From Bacteroides sp. (GTDB lineage: Bacteria; Bacteroidota; Bacteroidia; Bacteroidales; Bacteroidaceae): a DNA stretch of 52,558 nucleotides. Both the position numbers and the translations under genes were made by a program. The DNA lies in the NCBI GenBank assembly GCA_030152865.1, contig JASLIW010000119.1, positions 1-52,558 of the forward strand. The letters run 5' to 3'. Positions 44,301 to 51,468 of this stretch are shown one piece after another; positions within the stretch are counted from its first letter, which is position 1, and each line of letters opens with the position of its first letter. The notes below the pieces were generated by a model. It was not told the DNA's origin. It did not search any database and worked only from the letters and a program-made list of their open reading frames with translations.

Positions 44301-44519
44301 TGCCTCTTTATTTAACTTCAAACGTTCTAGGATAGGCTTTTGAAGTTGCTGAATAGCAGCCTGCTCATTTTTTAATGGAATAAAATGAGCACGCATAGGC
44401 TCACGATTTATTGCATTAACTTCTGGATTTTGCCACGGCACATTAGTCTTAGCACCGAGCGTAAGCGATGAAGCTAACAAGGTAGCTAGCATCAACAAAG
44501 ATTTAAAACTTCTTTTCAT
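41340..44519 (-). CDS. GH2 beta-galactosidase (LacZ-like, exported)
   Basis: 1059 residues from the ATG at 44517-44519. A longer frame to 44552 would put 11 polar residues before an otherwise normal signal peptide (MKRSFKSLLMLATLLASSLTLG), so it was trimmed. Domains in order: sugar-binding (about 35-225), Ig-like (to about 325), TIM barrel (to about 620), further beta domains including the beta-galactosidase small chain at the C-terminus. Acid/base Glu in MGNESGYG (Glu483), nucleophile Glu in CEYAHAMGN (Glu546). It would remove terminal beta-galactose in the periplasm. Separated from susD by a strong hairpin (44589-44623) and followed at 6 bp by the GH63-like gene. Confidence 0.94.
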   Translation of the reverse strand: MKRSFKSLLMLATLLASSLTLGAKTNVPWQNPEVNAINREPMRAHFIPLKNEQAAIQQLQKPILERLKLNKEAERRISLDGTWKFNYSKKPAEAPRDFWKEDYDVSDWSPIRVPGSWELQGFDAPIYTDVSYPFPPNPPFVPEDYNPVGCYVQEFIVPQDWEDEVDIYLDFEGVESAFYIWLNGQEVGYSEDSRLPAHFNITEYVRRDGQVNKVALKVFRYSDGSYLEDQDYWKYSGIERSVYLYARPKTRLADFHLLADLVNDYQDGALNLTLSLDNPVPGYTFDIQVRKENEVCFKTALPLTQAQEYKLTHLFHEVESWNAETPHLYDLVMTLKNTQGRELESIVHSFGFRTIEMRHGQLLINNVPVLFKGVNRHEHDPISGRTVSLESMLKDIELMKNFNLNAVRCSHYPNNPEWYILCDHYGLYLIDEANIESHGMMHHEDYTLANYPDWQKPFQERMERMVRRDRNFTSIVTWSMGNESGYGKHFEMLYHWTKSFDPSRPVQYEGGGFKGLSDIYCPMYGRIWLLRQFVNQRQPRPLILCEYAHAMGNSVGNLQDYWDEIYKYDQLQGGFIWDWVDQVIAHKDEQGNDIWAYGGDLGFVGVPNDSNFCANGLIAADRSLNPHIWEVKKVYQYVHFEPAPFVSQGVRILNRHDFIDLSAYNFKWILETDGQVIQSGQLDVPAVAPQQYVDMEVPYRADELKAGQEYFLKIEARTKQAAPLVEANHLAAYEQWLLPYSAVEKEVVHQTKPLKLKSKKNLTTITAKDLKVVFDETTGLLTTYEFESKSLLKAGFRANFWRALTDNDVANGTLERCGVWKNKGRELELKSFSAQLFEEDKLAVVTTQFEDKDLLVTVEFDYQIRAEGVMHVQLRFVPQVSELPELPRLGLYLLLPQEYDQMTWLGRGPHENYADRKTSALVGRYQASVWEQFHPYVRAQETANKCDVRWLALQNKEGEGLLVVGDKPLSVSAWNFTLDDIDYVPFDIERKHGGSVSKQDFVWLNLDKAQMGVGGDTTWGAQTHPEYTISPTAYTYSFTVVPLLKGDDLVVKSHQKWFK

Positions 44520-44588
44520 AATGATTTGTGGGTTTATTCTAATATTTATCAATCTGATCTCTATGTCGGTAAGTGGGCTAAAAAGTAT

Positions 44589-44623
44589 TCAAGAGGTAGT
44601 AGTGTAAGGCTACTACCTCTTGA
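44589..44623 (-). terminator. Intercistronic hairpin inside the PUL
   Basis: A perfect 14-bp stem (44589-44602 with 44610-44623) and a 7-nt loop lie in the 115-bp gap between susD and the beta-galactosidase gene; on the minus strand CTTTTT follows a few bases later. It could partly terminate transcription or protect the susCD mRNA end, giving more SusCD than enzyme. Confidence 0.75.
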
Positions 44624-44634
44624 GTGCTTTTATC

Positions 44635-46170
44635 TTATTGAGTAACAGAACCCTTTTTCAAAGCATCATTGGCATTTATCTCCTTTAATGGAATTGGATA
44701 AAATGCATGCTTGTCCAATACAAAGTTCTTTCTATTCGCTTTTTGCATGGCTTCTTCTAATTTACCCCAGCGACGCAGATCATACCAGCGTAAATTTTCA
44801 AGAGGAAACTCCAGCATTCTTTCATGCTCTATTTGAGCTCGAACATCTGCTTGAGAGCTACCTTGCATGGGAGGCATATCACCATGCACTTCTCTCACCT
44901 GGTTAATAAGCGGAATAGCTTCTGCTGTACGTCCTAGCTCATTAAGAGCTTCTGCTTTCATTAATAAAACATTGGCATAACGCATTAGTGGAATATTTAT
45001 AGCACAAGACCAATAATTCATTCCATCCCAAGTGCTTGGGAGGTATTTGTGAAAGGCTGCTTTAGTATTGTCTGCTCCAAAAACTTCATCGTAGGTGTTT
45101 TCACCAAACAGGGTACCTGGACCTCCATTAAAATAATCGTCCTTAAAGTAAATCGTATGATACAAACGCTTATCGTAAAGATTGCCCTGAGCTATCTTTC
45201 CTTCCTTTTTAAACTCACGCATCAGCATTTCACTAGGTAATATTTCATCCCAACCCCCTACTTCCGAACATCCTATCCACTTGTGCATACAGGTTTGATA
45301 AAAAGCTCCATTTGCATCATTCATTGTAAACTGAAGCTCAAAGATAGATTCGGAGGTATTGGTCTTAAGCCCTTTGAACATAGACTGGAAGTCAGAAACC
45401 AATTCATAACCAACTACTTTGTCAAAAGCTTGTACTGCTTTCTCTAAGTATTCTGTTTTTTTATCCTCCTCCTCATAGGCTCTTGTTAGATAGGCATAAG
45501 CTAAATAAGCATATGCTGCTCCACTCGTAGCACGCCCAGTATTGTCTAAATCGTAAGCAGCAGGTAAGGCAGTTGCTGCTTCAAAATCAGCTATTAGAAA
45601 ATCCCATGAAGCAGTACGAGGTGAAAGACCCTTATTCATGTCTGCTTGAGAGGTAATATACTTGTCACGAATAACTATCTTCTCCCAGTTTAATTGGAGT
45701 TTTAGGTAGTAATATCCTCTAAGAAAACGGGCTTCATTAATTAAATTCTTACGTTCATCCTCTTCGATCATACCTTCTGGTATACCGGGTACCTTTTCAA
45801 TCACTTGATTGGCATAACTAATACCTCGGTAATTGTTCCACCAGTAAGCATATACTTGTGAGTTACCATTAGTAAAAGTAAAATTGGCCAACTCTACCCA
45901 GTTGGGGTAATTCATAGCATCTCTACCTAAAGAAACAATGTCTTCACGGTAAGCTTCAACGGGCCACTTTACCTCTGCAAATCCATAAGTATCAATGGCA
46001 TATTCTAACTGAGAGTAAACAGCCGAAATTCCTTTCTCTGCATCCTCTTTATTCCTCCAGAACGTATCTGAAGAGAGTTTATCGGGAGAGGTTTCTTCTA
46101 AGAAGTTTGCACAAGAAGAAAAGAGTCCCCCCACCAATAAAAAAGCACATATATATATTATCTTTTTCAT
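44635..46170 (-). CDS. susD-like: SusD/RagB-family glycan-binding lipoprotein
   Basis: 511 residues. Lipobox LFSSC gives lipidated Cys20. N-terminal TPR-like SusD fold with ETSPDKLSSDTFWRNKEDAEKG (about 28-49) and YYLKLQLNW; C-terminal RagB/SusD domain ending in NVLLMKAEALNELG, FPLENLRWYDLRRWG and FYPIPLKEI, all family marks. It sits on the outer leaflet, closing over the SusC transporter and delivering oligosaccharide. Its start is 19 bp after the susC stop, the standard pairing. Ligand not predictable from sequence. Confidence 0.95.
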   Translation of the reverse strand: MKKIIYICAFLLVGGLFSSCANFLEETSPDKLSSDTFWRNKEDAEKGISAVYSQLEYAIDTYGFAEVKWPVEAYREDIVSLGRDAMNYPNWVELANFTFTNGNSQVYAYWWNNYRGISYANQVIEKVPGIPEGMIEEDERKNLINEARFLRGYYYLKLQLNWEKIVIRDKYITSQADMNKGLSPRTASWDFLIADFEAATALPAAYDLDNTGRATSGAAYAYLAYAYLTRAYEEEDKKTEYLEKAVQAFDKVVGYELVSDFQSMFKGLKTNTSESIFELQFTMNDANGAFYQTCMHKWIGCSEVGGWDEILPSEMLMREFKKEGKIAQGNLYDKRLYHTIYFKDDYFNGGPGTLFGENTYDEVFGADNTKAAFHKYLPSTWDGMNYWSCAINIPLMRYANVLLMKAEALNELGRTAEAIPLINQVREVHGDMPPMQGSSQADVRAQIEHERMLEFPLENLRWYDLRRWGKLEEAMQKANRKNFVLDKHAFYPIPLKEINANDALKKGSVTQ

Positions 46171-46189
46171 GAGTATCTAGTTTTAAAGA

Positions 46190-49100
46190 TTAAAAAGAGA
46201 GTTGAACACCAAATGTATACGAGCGAGTAAAAGGATAGATGTGTCTATCAATACCACTGTTTAATACTCCTCTAGAGAATTCTGGATCAATTCCGTCGTA
46301 AGATGTAATTGTAAATAGATTCTCACCACTAATGTAGAAACGGAGGTGTTCAATATAAGCCTTCATTGTTAGTGACTTAGGCAAGGTATAACCTATTTGG
46401 AGTTGGCGCAGTTTTACAAAGTTGCCTTTCTCTAAATAGCGAGTAGATTCTTTCATATTGCCATTAGGATCTTGGTAAATCGCACGAGGAACTTTATTAC
46501 TCTTGTTCTCAGGTGTCCAAGCTTTCAAGGTAGAAGTCATCATGTTTGAAGCTGAGTTCATACCCTCATAGAAGTACTTGTTTGCATTATATAGTTTATG
46601 TCCGAAAGCGCTACCCAGCACAACAGAGAAGTCAAGTCCTTTATAAGATCCACCTAAGTTTAGATTGGCTTCCAGTTTGGGAATACCCGAACCACTGTAT
46701 TTTTTATCTTCCTCATCGATAACACCATCTCCATTGATATCTTTGAAACGAATGTCACCAGGAGCTGCATTGGGTTGTAAAGGCAAGCCTTCTGCATTGA
46801 CATGTGCATCAACCTCTTCTTGCGACTGGAAGATACCATCCATTTGATAGAGATAGAATGAACCTATAGGCTTACCCACTTTGGTTTGAGTTGGAAAGTG
46901 CTCTGAACCATATTTCAAACCCTCGCCAAAAAGAACCTGTCCATCATCAGCCAATGATTTGACACGATTACGTGTGGTAAACATATTGAAACCAACATGG
47001 TAGTTGAAGTCACTAATGTTATGATTCCAGTTTAACTCAAATTCAAAACCATTGTTCTCAATCTCACCCACATTAAGTATGGGGTTATTTAGACCAGCAG
47101 AGGCAGGTAAGGCCTTGGTTATTAACAGATCCTTGGTAGCATTGTGATAATAGTTAATAGCACCAGTTAAGGCATTATCGAAAAAGCCAAAGTCCACACC
47201 AATATTCTTGGTATCCGTAGTTTCCCATTTCAAGGAGCGATTCTCTAGATCTGTCGCAATACTTGCAGACCATGGATTAGCTCCATTTCCTTTCACATAT
47301 CCCAGTCCCAACCAGTTGGAAGAAGAAATTAAGGCTAAGAAATCGTATTTACCCAGGGCTCCTTCATTACCCAAACGCCCCCAGCTAAATCTTAATTTTA
47401 AATTATTCAAAGCAATGTCTTTAGGGAAGAACTTCTCTTCTGATACCCTCCATCCTAAAGCTAAAGAAGGGAACGATCCCCAGCGCTCATCCGATCCAAA
47501 TTTAGAAGAGCCATCGTAGCGCATCGTAAATTGAGCAAGATAGCGATCGTCATAATTATAGTTGAGACGACCAAAGAAGGATGCTCTGTTGTACTTCCAG
47601 TAACTTCCATTACCAGAATAAGTACCACCGTAACCTGCATCTATAGTAGGGAAATTAGGGTCTAAGAAGCCCGCTGGTTCATCTTCACTAACCAAGTCTC
47701 CGTTTTCCACTTTATTATTGATTTTTTTACCCTCTACATCAACCCCACTCCAGTCATTCTTTTGTTGGGTAATCGAACTACCTAGCATAGCACTCACACT
47801 GTGACGGGCAAAGTCCTTATTAAAGTTGATCACATTATCAATGACTTGTTCTTGCCAGTATGCGGTATTTACTCCACTTGAAGGGTATTTTACTGGTGAT
47901 TTAGGATCGGCTACATAAGGTGGCGTGTGATAGCCTGCTCTAATATGTTCTCCACGATAAGCATAGCTCGTTTTAAAGGATAGCCAATCTGTAAAGTTTA
48001 CTGTTAATGCTACATTTGCTGTGGTGTGATAAGTTTTTTCCCAATTCTCCTTATAATGATGATCGGCCATTACGTTTCTATTATTGGGAAGTCCATCAAA
48101 GTCAGTTAGACCAAAACCATACTCCCGACTATCATCATAGATAGGCACAAGTGGAGAGATCATATACATCTCTTTTAAAGAGAATTTAGTTCCCTTATAA
48201 TCGTTTACTTTAAATGCTAGGTTGGCATCAATATCAAAAATATATTTACTTAAGCGTAATTTGGCTCTTGCATTATCTTGCTTAAAATTGTTACCCAAGA
48301 AAATACCTTTCTCATCAACATGATTGTAAGAGATCGAGTATTGGGTTATATCAGAACCTCCACGCACACTAAACATATAGTTTTGCAAAAAGCCAGTACG
48401 CTGCATAGCGTCTTGCCAATTGGTATCAATTCCTGTATCTTTAGTGATGTATGCTGGCAAGCTTACCACATCATCATCTTGTCCTGTAGCTAGCGCATGT
48501 GCATTCCAGTTATCATACATCTGCTTGTGTACAGACTTATACTCACTGGCATTAAGCATATTTAGCGTTTTGGCCACCTTCTTGGTAGTTAGGAATGTGC
48601 TAAAGTCGATTTTCACATCTCCTTTCTTTCCATTTTTGGTAGTTACAATAATCACTCCATTGGCAGCTACTGACCCATAAATAGCCGATGCAGCACCATC
48701 TTTTAACACCTCCATAGATTCTATATCTTGGGGGTTAATCCCATCAAGATCACCAGGAAATCCATCTACAATGCAGAGAGGCTCGTTACTTCCAAAAGTA
48801 GAGATACCACGTATCTTTATACTTACTCCTGAACCAGCAAGACCATCACTTTTTTGAATGTTTACACCAGCAATCTTACCCTGCAATGCTTCAGCAGGAT
48901 TGACAGTAGCACGACTAGCCAACTCATCTACATCTACCGATGAAATGGCTCCTGTCATGTCACTTTTCTTTAATGTTCCATAGCCAATCACAACTGTTTC
49001 CTCGAGCATTTGGGTGTCTTCTTGAAGCGTAATATTTATCTTCGAACGCCCTTTAACCTGCACCACTTGTGTTTTATATCCTATATAAGATATAATAAGT

Positions 49101-49327
49101 GTAGATTGGTTTTTAACTTGTAAACTGAAGTTGCCATCTATATCAGAGACAGCTCCATTAGTGGTTCCTTTTTCTAAGACACTAGCGCCAATAACAGGAA
49201 TATTGCTTTCATCTACAATCGTTCCTTGTACATGGACATTTTGAGCAAAAGTTGCTCCCGAGTAAAATAACAGGAAGGCTAATACAAGCCATCGAATGTT
49301 ATTCTTTGATAAGGTGTTGTTTTTCAT
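46190..49327 (-). CDS. susC-like: SusC/RagA-family TonB-dependent transporter
   Basis: 1045 residues. Signal peptide (about 1-28, ending TFA), carboxypeptidase-D-regulatory-like domain (about 32-112, with GASVLEKGTTNGAVSDIDGNF), TonB box region (ETVVIGYGTLKKSDMTGAI), plug (about 125-235, LCIVDGFPGDLDGI and IESMEVLKDGAASAIYG) and a 22-strand barrel ending in FGVQLSF. No N-terminal anti-sigma-interacting STN domain, so it is not paired with an ECF sigma/anti-sigma relay; the membrane regulator upstream fits that. It imports oligosaccharide with SusD at TonB's expense. Confidence 0.95.
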   Translation of the reverse strand: MKNNTLSKNNIRWLVLAFLLFYSGATFAQNVHVQGTIVDESNIPVIGASVLEKGTTNGAVSDIDGNFSLQVKNQSTLIISYIGYKTQVVQVKGRSKINITLQEDTQMLEETVVIGYGTLKKSDMTGAISSVDVDELASRATVNPAEALQGKIAGVNIQKSDGLAGSGVSIKIRGISTFGSNEPLCIVDGFPGDLDGINPQDIESMEVLKDGAASAIYGSVAANGVIIVTTKNGKKGDVKIDFSTFLTTKKVAKTLNMLNASEYKSVHKQMYDNWNAHALATGQDDDVVSLPAYITKDTGIDTNWQDAMQRTGFLQNYMFSVRGGSDITQYSISYNHVDEKGIFLGNNFKQDNARAKLRLSKYIFDIDANLAFKVNDYKGTKFSLKEMYMISPLVPIYDDSREYGFGLTDFDGLPNNRNVMADHHYKENWEKTYHTTANVALTVNFTDWLSFKTSYAYRGEHIRAGYHTPPYVADPKSPVKYPSSGVNTAYWQEQVIDNVINFNKDFARHSVSAMLGSSITQQKNDWSGVDVEGKKINNKVENGDLVSEDEPAGFLDPNFPTIDAGYGGTYSGNGSYWKYNRASFFGRLNYNYDDRYLAQFTMRYDGSSKFGSDERWGSFPSLALGWRVSEEKFFPKDIALNNLKLRFSWGRLGNEGALGKYDFLALISSSNWLGLGYVKGNGANPWSASIATDLENRSLKWETTDTKNIGVDFGFFDNALTGAINYYHNATKDLLITKALPASAGLNNPILNVGEIENNGFEFELNWNHNISDFNYHVGFNMFTTRNRVKSLADDGQVLFGEGLKYGSEHFPTQTKVGKPIGSFYLYQMDGIFQSQEEVDAHVNAEGLPLQPNAAPGDIRFKDINGDGVIDEEDKKYSGSGIPKLEANLNLGGSYKGLDFSVVLGSAFGHKLYNANKYFYEGMNSASNMMTSTLKAWTPENKSNKVPRAIYQDPNGNMKESTRYLEKGNFVKLRQLQIGYTLPKSLTMKAYIEHLRFYISGENLFTITSYDGIDPEFSRGVLNSGIDRHIYPFTRSYTFGVQLSF

Positions 49328-49586
49328 AAATATGTTCTTTAAAGGTTGATAAAGAATTTTTCACAATCCAATAAAAAGAAAAACAACTAAATTTGATTTC
49401 AAAAGGCAGGTTTTGATATCTACAAATCCATTTTATACTATTCTTTTATATCTACATCCAAAAACACAACACCCTTACATTCAATCTAATACAACAAACA
49501 AACTATCTACAATCAACATCTTCCACACTAATTTGTGTGAATAATTAAAATTAAGTCTTTTTAGGCTCTCACTCGAACCCCATATG
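49328..49586 (-). promoter_or_regulatory. PUL promoter region (259 bp, no exact -7 box)
   Basis: Very AT-rich gap between the TPR regulator stop and the susC start. I found no exact TAnnTTTG on the minus strand; TAGTTTG-like sequence around 49500 is the nearest. A small dyad CACAC/GTGTG lies at about 49533-49548. The PUL promoter and the regulator's binding site should be here. Confidence 0.4.
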
Positions 49587-51212
49587 TTAAATAGACTGTA
49601 AATAGCTGGTTAAGTTAGTTCCTGACTCTAGGTTTAGTGTTTTTCGTAATCGATATCTATTCATATTTACAGTCTTGGGGTTAGAACCTATCAATAAAGC
49701 GATGTCTTTGGAGCTGAGGTCTATGCGGAGTAAAAGAGCTAGATTCTTTTCACCAGCTGTTAAGTCAGGATGTTTGCTTAATAATCGCTCTAAATAGTCT
49801 CGATTCTTTGCTTCTATACTTGCTAAGAGTAAACTATCTGTTGTGTTGTCAAGCTGAGCTTGACGAACAAATAAATTCAATTCTTTGAGGTGTTGCTTTA
49901 GCCTATCTCCACTGAACTTCTGTCCCGCTTTCAACTTTTGACGAATGGAGCAAAGAAGATCATTTCTGTTCTTAATAAACATAGCAAAAGTTGTGGCTTC
50001 TCGATTCACCTCTTTGAGATGCTGTTCTACCTCTTTTAAGTGTTCTTTTTGTTGCTGTACTTTAAGCTCATAAATTTCTCGTTGGGATCTTTCTAGAGAT
50101 AAGTTGGTTTGAGCCAGCTCCAAATCTTTTCTTCTTTTATACCAGCGTGGTATAAAGACTGCAGCAACAGCAAATCCAATTAAGCAAATGGTTAGTATAA
50201 GTATGTTGCGTTGCAAGAGTCGAATCTTTAGGTGCTGCTCTTTCAAGTCCATCTCTCTCTCTTGCTCAAGCATACGCTTTTCAGAAAGGTTGCGCTCTAC
50301 AGTCCTTAACTTTTCATCATTTTGAAGCTCTTGTGTCATCAAGAAGAGGTGAGTCAAGGCTGCATGAGCCTGTTTGTACTCACCCATAGCTGCATAAACC
50401 CAAGAAAGATACTCGTAATTATCACATTCCAACTCTTTGCTCCCTACCTGGGCTATATCTTGACGAACAGCCAATAAAACGGCTAGGGCCTCCTCATAGC
50501 GCTGTGCATAAAAAAGCTGCTTCCCTTTATTGTTGTAGTTTTCACAAACAGCCCAATCGGCATTCAAATTCTTATTGATAATAATGGCTTCTTCGATGAG
50601 CGCTAACTTTTTGTCGCTATCGCCCTCATACAAACACAGGTTATTTAAGTTGGCAGCAATGCCTTTTATATTACCCAGTTTTTTATTGATGGCAAGTGCT
50701 GATTGAAAACATTGCTCAGCTGTTTGGTACTCATACAGGTTAGCATGTACAATACCTCGATTATTGTGACAAGCAGCAATACCCATGGAGTCTTGATGTA
50801 CTTTAAATAAAGCCAAGGCTATGTCGTTGTACTGAAAGGACTTTCGATAGTCTTTTAAGCGACAATACAAATCTGAAATCTCTAGATTTATTTCAGCCAA
50901 TAAAAGATCATCAATCTGAGAACAAAGAGCTAACGCTTGATACAGGGACTCTATTGCTAGATCAAAATCACCCAAAAAGCTCGCTGCCCTACCGTGAACA
51001 AAATAGGCTCTAGCTGAGTTTTCACAACTCAGCGCTGGTTCATCTTGCGCAATAAGCTGTTTGGAAATACGGGCTGCCTCTTTAGGATTGCTGTATATAA
51101 TACGGCCCGTGTACTGTAGTAGAGAGTCAACAGCTGTTTCTGTACACCAACTGGGTGGATTAAAGCCAAATAGGAAGAGCAATACGAGTAAATACCTTGT
51201 GTTTAACCTCAT
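49587..51212 (-). CDS. Membrane-bound TPR regulator with LuxR-type HTH (PUL regulator)
   Basis: 541 residues from the ATG at 51210-51212; the frame runs further upstream to 51275, but only the inner start gives a proper signal peptide (residues 1-23, MRLNTRYLLVLLFLFGF). Then come about six TPR repeats (about 60-300), presumably periplasmic, one TM helix (336-355), a coiled coil (about 365-405) and a C-terminal LuxR-like helix-turn-helix (about 482-530: LTAGEKNLALLL, LSSKDIALLIGSNPKTVNMNRYRLRK). It sits directly upstream of susC in the same orientation. Probably senses a glycan in the periplasm and activates the PUL. Size and layout recall SusR-type regulators more than hybrid two-component or ECF systems. 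Confidence 0.85.
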   Translation of the reverse strand: MRLNTRYLLVLLFLFGFNPPSWCTETAVDSLLQYTGRIIYSNPKEAARISKQLIAQDEPALSCENSARAYFVHGRAASFLGDFDLAIESLYQALALCSQIDDLLLAEINLEISDLYCRLKDYRKSFQYNDIALALFKVHQDSMGIAACHNNRGIVHANLYEYQTAEQCFQSALAINKKLGNIKGIAANLNNLCLYEGDSDKKLALIEEAIIINKNLNADWAVCENYNNKGKQLFYAQRYEEALAVLLAVRQDIAQVGSKELECDNYEYLSWVYAAMGEYKQAHAALTHLFLMTQELQNDEKLRTVERNLSEKRMLEQEREMDLKEQHLKIRLLQRNILILTICLIGFAVAAVFIPRWYKRRKDLELAQTNLSLERSQREIYELKVQQQKEHLKEVEQHLKEVNREATTFAMFIKNRNDLLCSIRQKLKAGQKFSGDRLKQHLKELNLFVRQAQLDNTTDSLLLASIEAKNRDYLERLLSKHPDLTAGEKNLALLLRIDLSSKDIALLIGSNPKTVNMNRYRLRKTLNLESGTNLTSYLQSI

Positions 51213-51341
51213 AATATGATTTAAGCTTGTGTTTTCCGATAAACTATCCAAACAAATATAAGGGTATTTTACCAATACCGTCCAATTAATTAGGAGATAA
51301 ACCCATCCTTTTGTAAGCTAAAAAAGCTCTTTCAAAAGGTT

Positions 51342-51410
51342 CCTGCATAAACTTTTTCATGCAGGGATCCAGCTGACTTCTATCCCTGACTCATCGTCCT
51401 TTTGTCAGGG
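51342..51410. repeat. Two adjacent CCTG/CAGG dyads between the ABC-F and TPR regulator genes
   Basis: CCTGCAT (51342-51348) pairs with 51359-51365, and CCCTGAC (51384-51390) pairs with 51404-51410. They lie upstream of the TPR regulator, in its possible 5' leader. The CCCTG/CAGGG arms recall the dyads at 15273-15326, so both may come from one repeat family. Confidence 0.4.
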
Positions 51411-51415
51411 AGGAA

Positions 51416-51445
51416 ATAAAAAAGCTCGGACAATGTCCGAGCTTT
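51416..51445 (-). terminator. Terminator of the ABC-F gene
   Basis: A 12-bp perfect stem (AAAGCTCGGACA at 51421-51432 with 51434-51445), very tight loop, and a T-run on the minus strand, 23 bp past the ABC-F stop. Confidence 0.88.
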
Positions 51446-51468
51446 CCAATAAACCATTTTGTTCTATT

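Noticed and set aside
44520..44552. Longer N-terminus for the beta-galactosidase
   Set aside because: It would place polar residues in front of a normal signal peptide.
47208..47519. 103-codon plus-strand frame inside susC
   Set aside because: It is antisense to a fully conserved stretch of the TonB-dependent barrel and has no family resemblance.
51213..51275. Longer N-terminus for the TPR regulator
   Set aside because: The inner ATG gives a proper signal peptide, while the extension is polar and would bury it.
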